Below are positions 35,177 to 47,025 of a stretch of DNA of 64,000 bases, piece after piece. The translations under genes were made by a program, and so were the position numbers. Below the pieces are notes generated by a model, which was not told the origin of the DNA, made no database searches, and saw only the letters and a program-made list of their open reading frames with translations. Within the stretch, counting starts at the first letter, position 1, and each line of letters begins with the position of its first letter. The stretch is from Combretum micranthum (Eukaryota > Streptophyta > Magnoliopsida > Myrtales > Combretaceae), in assembly GCA_024138025.1 (NCBI GenBank), contig JAMXBD010003404.1, positions 1 through 64,000 on the forward strand, written 5' to 3'.

Positions 35177-36009
35177 GATTGCAAGCTCAATTTTACGTTT
35201 CGTATTGCTTCAGAAACGAATCTATTTTTGCCTCTTCATTTGCACGAATTTAATCCAATAATTCGTGTTTAATTTTTCGTTTAAACCGATGAATTGATGA
35301 TTGATCTTTCATATTCTTCATCAGATCATCCAATGTGGGTAGATGAATCACCCAATTTCATCAATTCTTGTAAATCCTCATTAATGGACAATTGAAGCTT
35401 CATAAATTGCATTTTTTTTTTCAATTTTTCCAATATGAATTTTGTGACTTTTGGGTTACTTTTACACATGACTTGTGTATTGATCTTTCATATTCCATGT
35501 CTACTTTGCAATGGCATCATCAATTTCAACAATTAATGATGTTTTGTCAGTTAAAAATTGATGCAAAGTAAGGCAAAAAGTCACTTTGAGGAATAAGATG
35601 ATAAAAAGGCAAAAATTTGCCTTTGCTCGGTTTTGAACCTGGGTCCTTGAGCTTGGGTGTGTATTTGGGTTAATGTGTTTAATCAACAGGCCATTTGGCC
35701 TGTGCCTTGATCACTTAGCCAACTTCATCAATACTTAAGGCTTTCAAATGATGAGTTTAATTAAACAAATAATTTCTTTAAAACAACTTATAACTAGAAT
35801 TTTGTATATATCAAGCTCAAATAATAATTTCTATTTTTCCTCTCATTTTTTTTTTTTTCATTTTTTCTCTCATTCTTTTTTTTTTATTAATTCTCTTTTT
35901 GGCTTTTTCTTGATTTTTATGATTTTTTCATTTTTTTGTGAGTTTAATATAATACTAATTCTAATTACAAATTAAAGCCTTTAAGTTGGGCAAAAATTGG
36001 GTGTCTACA

Positions 36010-36820
36010 GTGATATTATTGATTGAGTTAAGTAAAGTCGAGAAATGGCTAAGAATCCTAAATGAGATTACTTTTTCATTTTGGATAAAATTATCTAGAA
36101 GATATAAGTATTCGAGTTACTTATATAAACTCCCTAAGCGTTGTGATCGTTACTCAAGTTCCCCCAGAAATCCCTATTGTCCAAAGTTTGAATACTCCAG
36201 TGTTGTTTAACTAATTAAAGATTAACTAATAATCTAATGATTGTGACATTTACATTTAGTTTAAGTATGTGTGGATCACTTTGCATTTGTATTCATTACT
36301 TGTGTACTGGCCTTTGGCTCACATTTTAACTATTTCAAGTGACGATCAAGACGAGTTTTATGCAAATATCGGATATGGTACCAACTTTGAGGATTTCCTA
36401 GATGACCTAAAGGATTAGATATGACTATGGACCAAGATGGAATTCCTATTTTGTAATAGACTAGTTATGAAATATGTTGATGTTTATATTAGATGATATA
36501 GGTTTAATTACCTTTTGCACCCTTTATATATGGCTTGTAAGAAGCCTTTGTCTATAATATCTAAACCTAGCTAGATGTATATCTAGAACTCATTTCCCTT
36601 GTAATATATGATAAATATGATGTTGTGTTTTTATTACAAGTTTTTTTTTTTAAAAAAATCAATAGTTTTCAAATTTATTAGTTGAGATATTGTGGGTTCT
36701 AGCAAATAATAATTCAAACACTTCTTCTAGGACAACCTTACATATAATTCTACATATTATATGCGGTTGGGGAGCTATTATCACCTGTTTTTATTATAGG
36801 GGTGATAGCGGGTCCTTACA
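36010..36820 (+). repeat. T1 3' LTR, right part, with B target duplication
   Basis: Begins with the second GTGAT (36010-36014) and continues the T1 LTR interrupted at 20742. It ends GGGTCCTTACA, giving TG...CA ends together with 18591. The open stretch at 35986-36210 crosses the junction and is not a gene. Confidence 0.75.
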
Positions 36821-37668
36821 AAACTCCTACAGCTTAAAGATTATGAATCCAATTCCTGATTCAGTTTGATCTCAAATGTGCTTTTAATTAAATTTGATTG
36901 GACGTTTGTAATTAGTGACTTGAACTTAAAGTTATGGTTTTTAAAGGAGTGGTGCACTCTTTTAGACATATGATTGATTTCAATTAAATAGATCGAGAGA
37001 TCATTCAATTTAATAGATCTGTGGTTGCTAATGGAGTCGATCTTAACTACTTCTTGTCGAGGAATGGGTGAAAAATTTCTATCACTTGTTTTGAAAATTC
37101 ATTGAGCTGTCTTTTCGAAATAATGGATTCCTATTATTTATGTAGGTCTAACTGAAACTTTAAATTATTAGTTTTAGCTAGATCTAAAAGTACTGACTTC
37201 GAAAGAAGCTTTAGTATAAATTAGAGAATCTGGCGGTATAAACACACAATTCAAACAACTTTTAAAAAGTTTATTGCTTTTAAAAAATCATTCTAATAAG
37301 GAATTGGTGAAGCAACCCTGAGCTACTATTTCATAGAAGTTACAAGCTTATCTCTTATTTTACCCATTAAACATTTATGTATATTCATAACTTAGCATAG
37401 TTTATTTTTCTTTATGTTTTTCTAAACCTTTCTTTAGTTAGACAATTAATGAGGTTGAGGGTACACTCGCTACCAACCATTCCCTTGGAACCGACCTAAA
37501 TCATTATCTATGCTACATTTGATGGGTGCGCTTGCCTTATGAGACCATAGTTTTTGAATCTGATTTAGAAAACATTTATAAATTTGAAAAACTCAGTCAA
37601 TGATCAGTGTGAATTGAAATTAATTTAATCCAAACATCTTTACACACACGCATAACCAAGTTTTCTAA
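36821..37668 (+). repeat. Athila-type 5' LTR remnant
   Basis: Lies between the T1 insertion and a degenerate Athila primer site. Phrases such as GAGGGTACACTCGCTACCAA (near 37456) and the final CACACACGCATAACCAAGTT look like the 3' end of an Athila-type LTR. The left part of this LTR is beyond the T1 insertion, outside the window. No coding sequence. Confidence 0.5.
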
Positions 37669-37685
37669 TGTCGTTGCCGGGCAAT
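37669..37685 (+). other. Degenerate Athila primer binding site
   Basis: TGTCGTTGCCGGGCAAT followed by GGTGTTGGATTC resembles the tRNA-Asp-type site TGGCGCCGTTGCCGGGGA of Athila elements with two or more changes and a short deletion. Confidence 0.5.
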
Positions 37686-38154
37686 GGTGTTGGATTCAAT
37701 AATTTTTTTGAAGCCCAACAGGGCAATAGTGGAAATTAATTTTCATTTATTGTTCTAGCCGCTTTAACTTTGTAAATATTTCTTATATATATTTGTTGAG
37801 CTTTGTAAATATCTTTTGTAGAGCTAACCTTCTTTTTATCTCTATATATATTTATTTGTTTGTTCTCTTTTCTATACATCTGCTGTAAAAATTTTGTTGT
37901 ATATATATTTCTATTTTATGTCAATTCTTTAATTCTTTTAATTCATTTATTTTGTATACTTGTTTCTTGTTTTGTTGATTCCTTATTCTTTTGTTCGTTA
38001 TTCTTTAATTCATTCATTCTTTGTATGTATTTTTGTTTTACCCTGATTTATTTCTAAATAAAAATGTAGGCATATGACTAGGAGTCAATCTAAATTCTTA
38101 TTTCTGTTTGATCCAAAACCACAATGTATAGGTTGAAAAAGCAAACAATAAAAA
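37686..38154 (+). other. Athila-type leader
   Basis: Very T-rich untranslated stretch between primer site and gag. The frame at 37860-38057 is low-complexity F/L/Y and is not supported. Confidence 0.5.
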
Positions 38155-38925
38155 ATGACTGACCATGGTGAAATTCAGGAAGATAATGAATAGCTTAGGG
38201 TAAACCAACCCTGAACTATGATTGATTTCTACAAACCCAACCTTGATGGAGCCAATACTAGCATCAATAGACCCAGGGTTGCTGCTAACAACTTTGAGAT
38301 TAAACCCAATATCATCCAAATGGTTCAACAGATGGTCCAATTCGATGGCTTACAGGATGAGGATCCCAATAGCCATCTGCAGTAGTTTCTGGAGATTTGT
38401 GATACATTTAAGATAAATGGTGTGTCTGAGGATGCGATTAAGTTGAGGTTATTCCCATTTTCCCTCAGAAGAAATGCAAAAAAATGGTTGAATGGATTAC
38501 TAAAGGGCTCCATCTCCACTTGGCAACAAATGGATGAGAATTTTATGAGGAAATATTTCCCAACTTCTATGATAGCCAAGTTGAGAGCTGACATTGCTTT
38601 GTTCCTCTAGATGGATTCTGAAACATTGTATGAAGCTTTCGAGAGATGGAAGGAGTTGCTGGTAAGATGCCTACACCTTGGATTGCCTGAATGGACCCAG
38701 GTACAAACCTTTTATAATGGATTAAATTATGAGGCTAGACAATTGATAGATGCAACTACTGGAGGAAGTCTGAATTATAAATCCCCTGAGGAGTGTTTAA
38801 ACCTGTTTGAAAATATGGCTAACAGTCATTATTAATAGTCATCTGTGTGAGCTAAGAACGAGAGATCAGGAGGAGTTTTTGAGCTTGATGTTGTGTCAAA
38901 TTTGACTACTAAGATTGAGGCTCTA
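38155..38925 (+). pseudogene. Athila-type gag, 5' part (split by solo LTR C)
   Basis: ATG at 38155 (MTDHGEIQEDNE then a stop), homology continues to the insertion. Athila gag signatures include FEIKPNIIQMVQQM, INGVSEDAIKLRLFPFSL, AKKWLNGLLKGSISTW, FMRKYFPTS, FYNGLNYEARQLIDATTGGS and SPEECLNLFENMA. An in-frame TAG at about 38608 and an early stop near 38191 break it. At 38921-38925 the frame reaches EAL and is cut by LTR C. The product would be a capsid protein; it is inactive here. Confidence 0.85.
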
Positions 38926-41900
38926 TGTAAACCCCTCATTTTTAGAGTAATCATAAGCCTTAACCCTAAGTCGGGAAGTCAACCGGAAATCTTAAGTCAA
39001 TAGATATCAAGTTAAACCCTATAGTTTAGATCCGAAAATTCCGTGTTCGTAAACCGAGAAGTCAAAAATTAAGTAAAGTGTGTAGAATAGTCCATAATAA
39101 TATTTGATTTCTTAAAAATATCATATTGGTTTATTTTCGGCTTATTTCAAACCCGATTGGATACTGCTTTTGGAAAGCGTGTCCTGGGGCTTGGGAAACT
39201 AAAAATATATCTTAATATTTTTAGACTTATATTTTCATAACAATTTCAAAAATATCGAGTTCATAATTTTTTCAGAATCTAAAAATATTAGTTATAGCTT
39301 ATATAAGCATATTTTGACCGTAACGGTAACTTATTTGTTGAAATGCTAAAATAATTCAATTGATTATTTAATTTGATTTATGAAAATTCTACCACTCATT
39401 TAAAAATATTTTTATTAATTTTATTTTATATATTTTTCTTATAAAAAAACACTTTTTCAACCCATACTTCAAGTACACTTCAATTGTTACTTCTACACAT
39501 TAATCATGTTTTCTTTCACTCATTCTACACTTCATTTCCCATGCATGGCAACTGACCACACTCCTAAAAAACAACCACTTTTCTTTTATTTTAATGATTT
39601 ATTTAATGATTTAAAGTCTCTTTTAGTTAGAAAATTAAGTAACACAAGTTATACTTTCAAACTTCAAATTACAAACTAACTACACTTCTCTCTCTTTCCC
39701 TATTGAATTCATGCCAGCCCCCCCAATTTCTGCCATGGTTTTATTTTTTTTCTTTCAATTATTTAATACACATTAACACACTCCTCTCTCTATTTAAAGC
39801 CTCTTACTTATTCACTTTTCTTCTTTGCAACTCTACATCATTTACTCTCTCTTTTTCCTCTCTTTAACTCTTTCTTAGCCTTGTTCTTTCAAGGAAACCA
39901 AGCTGCCCCCATCTCAAATTCTTGCTTCCACATTCCATTCCTGAAGATTCTTTAAGTAAACCTTCTTAAGCTTCCATAGATACTATAGGTTGATTATATG
40001 GAGGTTTCATGCATCAAATGACTCTCCATAATGCCTAAAGGCTAGAGATGATGATGCCAAAACTTTGAAACACTCCTCTTGTTTATGATCCATATTGATA
40101 TTGCTATATTTGTGTCTTTAAGACTATATTATCTTCATATTTGTATTATACTTTATAGATCTAATTTTTATGAAGCTTTGGTTATGTTTATGTTTAGATC
40201 TATAGGTTTAGAGCTTACTACCATGTATTTCTTTTATATTTATGCTCATATTATGTGATCTTAGATTTGAACTTCGATAAAAATAGTGAAATTCGTATCT
40301 AGGCAAGACCTATATTAAAAACCCTCTTCCAAGTCTTAAAATAAAAGTTTTAGTTGAAAAAATGAAGGTTTAGTGGATGTATATCATCAAGACTTCTTTT
40401 TACAAGAATCAAAGGTGGTTTTCAAAAGTTACTTTCAAAAATAAAAATCTTATTTTCGGATTTAGGCCAAGACATGGTTTAAAAACATGTTTTACAACTC
40501 AAAAATAAATATTTTATTCAAGAAATGGAAAGCACTTTAAGTTAGGATATGTAAAGGATGATTTTTCATAAGTCTTGATGGATTTTATCAAAAGATATGT
40601 TCAAAAACAATTTTCGAAAATTCGGATCTAAGCCAAGACCCATTTTTAAAACCTATTATCTAACCTCAAAATGAAGATTTAGACAAAAATATAAAGGGCT
40701 CTTGGTATAGATATCCTAAGGATTGAATTTTCATAAGTTTAGATGAGTTTTCCTAAAAGGTATTTCTAAAATAGAGAGTTTTGGAAAAGACAAGTTTAGG
40801 TCTTATTTTCATTCTAAAACTCAAGGAAGAAATTCGGATTAGGAAGAGATGAATTTTGGAAACCTTATTTTAGACTTCAAAACGAGAGTTTTATGTGGAA
40901 AATGGAATGCTTTGATAATGGGTGACATAAGAAAATTATTTTCATTGAGTCATGTTAGCTTTAGCAAAGGATTTTTCTCAAAACAAGAAAATGAGTTTCA
41001 ACTCAAAATTTTGGTTTTTACAAAAGTAGATTCTTTGAATTTTCATTTGGATAATATCATTAGGATCATATAAGTATTTAATCTTTTATCTTTAGCTAGA
41101 AGTTCTCTTTACAAGTGTAGAACCAATATAAGTTTATCTAAAAAGTTAAATGGAACAAAAGTAACAATTTTCAACAATAAATCAAAACTAGAATTTTCGT
41201 AACCTTGCTATACAGTAGCTTTTCGACCCTCAAATAACCTTGGATGTTTTATTTAACTTGGGAAATGAATAGATATTGTGAAGTAGATAGAAATCGATGT
41301 ATAATATGCGCAATTCTAAGTTAAAATGAGTTGGATATGACCATTTTAAGTTAGGATTCCAACTTAGGCGAAAATTGACGAACTTAGTAATTAGAATTGT
41401 TAAGTTTATTAGAACTTTATGAGAAATACTCATTGAGGGTATTCCTTGTACTTAGATGAATTGGAGGACGGATTTCCACTTCCCTAGGACTACTACAACT
41501 AGTGGATTTCTCTCTATGGCCGAGTGAGTTCATTTCTTAAATAGTTGTGCTCATATATGCTTATAATCGTAGTGGCATTAGAATTAGGAAAAGATAAAAT
41601 GTGATGAGTTATGATCTAATCTTGGTTGAATGAATGATAAGTATATCGAGACGAGACTTGTTGTAAAAACATTGTATGAGTTAGTATAAGCTTGAATTAT
41701 CTGAAATTCTTTATGATCGCTCTTAACTTACCTAATTAACATGGCACATTATATGAATAAACTGTACATGCATATCACATAGTGAGTCATATTGCATTGG
41801 CTAATATACCTTTGGTGGGATGACAGTATATTAGCGGAAGGCGAAGAGGCCTGTGTTAACATTAAGGATGCGAGATCGCTTAAGTTAATGGAAGTGGGGT

Positions 41901-42640
41901 AGGCACTTAAAACTACCATAATGAAACAATAGAGGTTGTATAACTAAGAGAAAGAGATCGGGGTTATGGTTGCATAACTTATGGACCACCTTACTCAAGA
42001 TTGGAATTGTGGTTGCATGATTTATGGACCACCCCAACCCGAATGGAGGCATAAATCCATTCACATATGGCTCTCGGAAAGTCATATGCTTGTATGCTCA
42101 TTTGCTTGTGCATTTCATATGGTTGTTAATAACTTATCTGTTATATACTGTTATTGAGTATTAAATATTTGGAAATGAATCTCACTAAGTCTGTTAGCTT
42201 ATACCCCTATAGTTTTTGTTGTAGTGTTCCCATTTTTGGGTTGTTCCGAGAGAACAATTTTCACAGGTCTATCTTTTTTATTAAGGAGCTTTTGAAGAAG
42301 TCGGGACCTAGCTATAGGCGTGGACTTCTAGGAAAATCTCTTTAACATAAACTCTGATGTTTGTAAGATGGATTTAGACTAAATAGACTTATATTATTTT
42401 GGGGAGGGTATTGCCCCTTGACTTTTGTAAAGACTTAACTTATTTATCTTGTTGTAATTTCTATTCTTAATGCTATTGTATGCCTTCTTATGACTATTCG
42501 AATCAAAGTGTGATCCTAAAAATTATGCAAGTACACCTTACACCCGGTATATAAACTTATGGATGACTAAGGTTGTCATACTTATTTAAATATCGAGTGT
42601 GGTGGACTGTCGCATTTTGGATATCCTTTGGGGCGTGACA
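38926..42640 (+). mobile_element. Solo LTR C (Tekay/Del type) inserted in Athila gag
   Basis: 3715 bp from TGTAAACCCC to GGGGCGTGACA, with no internal region. Flanks are CTCTA (38921-38925) and CTCTG (42641-42645), a 5-bp target duplication with one mismatch. A TATA-like TATTTAAA lies at 39791 and four diverged repeats at 40340-41050. It formed by recombination between the two LTRs of a former full element. Confidence 0.88.
40340..41050 (+). repeat. Diverged ~165-215 bp tandem repeats in LTR C (4 units)
   Basis: Units start near 40346, 40512, 40674 and 40889, each with a TTTTANNNGAAAAATGAAG-like core followed by a TATNNTAAGGA-like stretch. Confidence 0.65.
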
Positions 42641-43126
42641 CTCTGAGCAAAAAGTTAAACACTTGTTTGTGGGAGAAACTAGGTGAATATGATTGCTGAG
42701 TTTCCACACCAAAATGTTAAAGGAATGACCTCTGAGAGTTGTGAATTTGTGAACAACTTTTCTGACCAAAAGACTGACCCTTATAGTAACACTTACAATC
42801 CTGGTTGGGGGAACCATCCAAATTTCTGGTGGAGTAATAGTAATTTCTAAAATCAATTGAACACACCCAATTTCAGAAACAACTAGTACAAGGGTCAGGA
42901 GCTTATCCAGTAAACAATAAATCTCTTGAAGATTTAGTTTCCCAGTTTATCAGAGCTTTTGAGAATAGACAACAAGGAATAGATGCTACCTTGAGAAATC
43001 ATACTGCTGCCATTCATAATTTAGAGAACTAGCTTGGCCAAATTTCCAAAATTTTTTTAGAGAGACCTTTAGGATCATTACCTTCAAACACTGAGCCCAA
43101 TCCGCATGATCAAACGAAGCAAAAAT
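42641..43126 (+). pseudogene. Athila-type gag, 3' part
   Basis: Continues the gag cut at 38925. NPGWGNHPNFWW (near 42800) and FLERPLGSLPSNTEPNP (near 43055-43105) are hallmark Athila gag phrases, and RNHTAAIHNLEN lies just before. Frameshifts and stops are present. No protease, RT or integrase follows, so the pol of this element has been lost. Confidence 0.8.
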
Positions 43127-43768
43127 GATTTTTAGGATGATTATCCTGCATCTTCTGTTCTGTTGTCTTTGATAGAATGATTTGGTTGTTTTAAGGGATA
43201 AGAAGAATAACAGAATGATTGATAGGATAGAAGAGGTCCTAAGACAAAATCTATGTCTAAAACTCTTTTATGATGAATGCAATGGATTAATTTTGTTATA
43301 TCATGTGCTTGAATGGAATGATTGATGAATAAAGTTCTATATTACTTTATGAAAATTTTGTGTAGGTACAAGTTTCAGCCTTGACAATTTTGAGATGAAT
43401 TATAAAAGTCAAGCCTCATTGTCGAGCCCTCCATTTGAGCCTCAACAATGTTAAATTCTTTTGTGAATAAAATAATGGAATTTTTGTCTTCTCATTCTTT
43501 AATTCTTTTCAAATAAACTGCGACTTTGTTTTTTAGTTGAGTGTCGTTTATTCTTTATTTCTTTAGTCCTAAATAAATAAAATAACATTTTTTGTGATTT
43601 TCTGCCTTGGTTCTTAAGAAGTTTTGAAAAGCAATAGATTGTTCATTCTGCACTCAACATAAACACTGTTCTTGCACTCGAAAAATTTCTCTTTCTTGCA
43701 CTCACAAACTTTGCACTAAAAATCTTTTAAAAAAATCCTTCAAATATCTCAAGCTATAATCATATCAG
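43127..43768 (+). other. Non-coding region between Athila gag and the ORF2-like unit
   Basis: No pol homology. AT-rich. A TATA-like AAATAAATAAAATA at 43572 and a pyrimidine- and CACT-rich stretch (43640-43720) look like promoter and 5' UTR of the following unit, by inference only. Confidence 0.4.
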
Positions 43769-44086
43769 GTATGTTTTTTCTTTTCTTTTTTAATTTATTT
43801 TCGTTGTTATTATCGAATGTGTTTTATATATAAAATTTTTAGGGTTTCAAGATTTTTGTATGAACTTGATAAAAATGATGGACTTCTATTTTTAAAGTAG
43901 TTTGTTAAGTAATGTTGTTCTTAAAAATTTGAGTAAGCAATTATAAACTTCATTTTCTCCTCGCACTCATTAGTCCTGTTGAAACCCTAGTTTGTCTTTG
44001 ATTACTCAAAATGATGATAGCAAATTAGAAATATGTGTTTCAAGTTTAGGTAAGTATGATCTAATGTATATTTTCTCTTTTTGCAG
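43769..44086 (+). other. Candidate 5' UTR intron ahead of ORF2-like unit
   Basis: TCAG|GTATGTTTTT at the donor (43769) and TTTTCTCTTTTTGCAG at the acceptor (ending 44086) match plant splice consensus well; the interior is T-rich (UA-rich) as plant introns are. The ATG of the ORF2-like unit is six bases downstream. Length 318 bp. Confidence 0.5.
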
Positions 44087-44091
44087 AACAA

Positions 44092-47025
44092 ATGGCACCA
44101 AAAGGCAACAAACCTAATTCCAAGTAAGTACCCAAGCTCTTGAAAACTCATCTGTTGAGGATAGGGATAGGTTTGATTTGTTTTTGTCCCAAAAAAAGAT
44201 AGTAGAAAAATGCTGTAGTAAATTGGGAGTTGTTAAGAAATTTTGGGATGGAAGAAGAATTTCTTAAATATTTTGAAAATATTGTATGGAGGAGAGTGTT
44301 TAAAATCAAGGAGGAAGTATGTTGGCACTACTTTAGCCTTTATGGCTAGTTTGAAAATGGAAGGAGAAGTACCCAGCTTAGATAGTGTAGTAAAGTTTTA
44401 TACTTTTGGAGAATATAAGAGGTCCCAATGAGGACATTAATCTATGCCATGGGGTTGTATGATAATGAAGGATATCTGGACGGACCAGAATTTCAAGAGC
44501 TGCCCTTATAAATACCTAAAAAAGATTTTAGGAGATTCTTAGAAGTGGAGGTTGATGGTAGGTTTGCTCTTTCAAGGACCACGGGTCCAAGTTTAGAAAT
44601 AAGAGTGTGCGGATGCTGCACTATATGCTATTAAGAGCATTTTCTCTCAACTGGAGGGAGGGTTAACAGTCTCTGAAGCGGAGCTGCACCCAATTATCAG
44701 CATTGTAAGGGGGATTAAAATAAATATAGGATTATGGTAGCTTGTAGGTTGAAGTATAAAGCCACACTAAATTGCAAGGGCATATTCCTTGTGGCTTGAT
44801 CATAAGGATTTTGAAGAACTTAGGAATGTGGCCAGGGCAGGGGCCTACTAATAGTTTGTAAGTATAAAGAGCTTCAAAAGAAAGCTTTTAGAGATTAGAG
44901 GTAAGTAGAAGTGTGTACCACAGTAGAGCTAAGATTGTACCATGACCCACTAGTTGAGCCCCAGTCTTTTCAAGACTCAGCTACACCAGCTGTGCAGCAA
45001 AGTTATGAGCTACATATCTCCCCTCCACAAGAAGAAACCCCAATAGCCTAACCCGAAGCTTCTGCATCAGAAGCTACACTACAAACCTCTTCAGCAAACT
45101 TCCATAGATTAGAAAATGAAGTTATTGAGATGAAGGGAAGGCCTGCTGATTTACAAAAAAGTACTAAAGAGGGTATGGACAATCTAAGGAATATGATGCC
45201 CAATATCTTAGAGGTAGTCTTAAAGTTACATAACATCCAAATCACCCTCTCCACAACCTATCTTGATAGAGTCACATCCTGATGATAATGATGCCAGACC
45301 ACCATACCCACACACATATACATCACCCATACCATACACTGAAAATCTTGAAACTACAACCGAAATACATTTACCCCCTGTACATAAAGAACCATACACA
45401 TCACCATCAACACAAACCCTAAATACAAAACCATTACAACAATTGGCAGAGTCACTTGCTCATAACACTTCTGAGGACAATGAAGCCATTGTTCAAACAC
45501 AACCAATTCTTTTACCTCAACCACCAATAATGGAGACTATAGAATCAGCTCCAATTGTATACACTTCAATAAAGAAAAAGAGGACATAACAACCAGCCAT
45601 AAAAAAGAAAGAGAATGATCCTTCCAGAAGACCTAGAGTTGGACAAAAGTTCAACATAACTGGTTATATAAGAGACAACAGTAGAGCTAGTTTTAGTAGA
45701 TGATTCAGCTGTTTCTTCAACAGAAGACTCTGATAGAGTACAACCTTAAGTTGTTAAGTGATCTAGTACAAAAGATTGTACAAGAGGCTAGGTTAGAAGA
45801 GAGAATGGCAGTAGAAGACAAGCCTATTGAGGAGGATTCCAATGAAGTTGCCATAATAAAGCAAGAAATAATAGAAGAAGTAGCACCTCCACAAGAAACA
45901 GCCTTAAAGCCAGTTTTAGTATATGCTCTAGGTGTTTCAAATGCTATACCTCTTCAATAAGCACCACCTAAGTGCGCAATTTTGGAAGTTATGGAAAGAA
46001 TAAATGTTGCAAGGAGATGGGAGGAAGAGACGGATAAAGCATGCCAAGATAGAATGTGTGCACAGGAGCAGTGGCAGAAATAGTATAGAGAAAGAGAGGC
46101 TCAGAGGCAATCTAAGGATGAAAGATGGTCCATTGGAATCCCTAGGAACACACTCCAACATGGGATAAAGTTGAAACTTTCTATCCTTCATGCCTCCAAA
46201 TAGAAGCAGCCACAAATCATGAAGAGGGGAATACTTAAACAGAAACCCCTGTGACTCATGATACTCAACAACAACAGCGACAACTCCTTCTTGATGCTCC
46301 CCAACAAAACAAGGAGGATTCCATTACAATAAATCAATTGTTGGAGGCTACAAGAACAGAGGGAAAAAGAAAAATGAGAGAAGTAATTGAAATGAGAGTT
46401 AATCAATCTCACCAAATCAGAGAAGAAAAGAAAAGAATTGTTTAGATGAAGGCTTATTTCACTAGAGTTGAAGTTGGGAGCTTAACAAAAGCCATAGAGG
46501 CTGAAAAGAAGAAAAGAGCATAAGCTCGACTTCAAACTCAACAAAAACTAATAAATGGATCATCTTAGCCAGATATAATTGAAGCTCTTCAGGGAATAGA
46601 GGAATTGGCTGAAGATAATGAAGGCTTATATGATGACAACCTCTTGTACACTAAAGATGAAGAGGAAAGGAATAGAGAAGAAGAAGCTAAGAAGAAGAGA
46701 TTAGCTCAATTAGAGAGTGATGTTGCCTATGCCCAAAGACTACAAGAAGAGTTGAATAGAGAAAAAAGGGCATCACAAAAATATAAGGAAATTAGTCCTC
46801 CAACAGATCCTACCAGTGAAGCCCCTAGAAGTCAAGCCAGTAGAGTTAGAGGCAGGATTTATGAAAGAGGCAGAGGAAGGATTACTAATAGAGATAGAGG
46901 CAGGAGTTATAACAGGGTTAGAAGACAAAGGAAGAGGAGGAAGGAGTAGAGACCCCTATGAAGACCTTCCCAAGCCAAGAAGAGGAAGAGGGAAAGAATT
47001 AGTAGAAACTTTAGATATTGGCTAG
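44092..47025 (+). pseudogene. Athila-associated ORF2-like protein, broken
   Basis: Starts MAPKGNKPNSK at 44092 and is quickly broken. DRFDLFLSQKKIVEKC and LAFMASLKMEGEVPS then SVVKFYTFGEYKR (44340-44425) resemble the N-terminal part of the ATHILA ORF-1-like family that accompanies Athila elements. The middle (45263-45589) is rich in proline and threonine. 45700-45960 and 46251-46760 are charged and coiled-coil-like (EEERNREEEAKKKRLAQLES). The end is an arginine-glycine tail (RGRIYERGRGRITNRDRGR). I see no signal peptide or clear transmembrane segment, so I cannot support an envelope role. At least six stops or frameshifts. The function is unknown. Confidence 0.5.

Larger units (their letters stand above)
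20743..36009 (-). mobile_element. Element B: full-length Ogre/Tat-like retrotransposon
   Basis: Both LTRs (2725 and 2719 bp), perfect 5-bp target duplication GTGAT, primer site, polypurine tract and the complete gene order are present over 15,267 bp. The order read on the minus strand is LTR, PBS, ORF1, gag, protease, intron, RT, RNase H, aRNH, integrase, minisatellite-rich 3' UTR, PPT, LTR. Frameshifts occur in every gene, so it needs help to move. The two LTRs show about ten differences in their first 200 bp by eye, so the insertion is not very recent. It sits inside the T1 LTR and is the opposite orientation to the related element A. Confidence 0.93.
33291..36009 (-). repeat. Element B 5' LTR
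   Basis: 2719 bp, ends TGTAGACACC...CAGGCTCGACA on the minus strand. Carries an intact TATA box (35168-35176), a tRNA-like module (35629-35721) and four 55-bp units with starts at 34486, 34541, 34596 and 34651. The open frames inside the LTR are not conserved in frame between copies. Confidence 0.92.

Noticed and set aside
44120..44130. GTAAGT just after MAPKGNKPNS as a second intron donor
   Set aside because: The following bases continue a plausible protein (STQALENSSVEDRDRF) in another frame, so a one-base frameshift explains it better.
44092..47025. Envelope-like protein of the Athila element
   Set aside because: No signal peptide, transmembrane span or cleavage site is visible; the tail is RG-rich.
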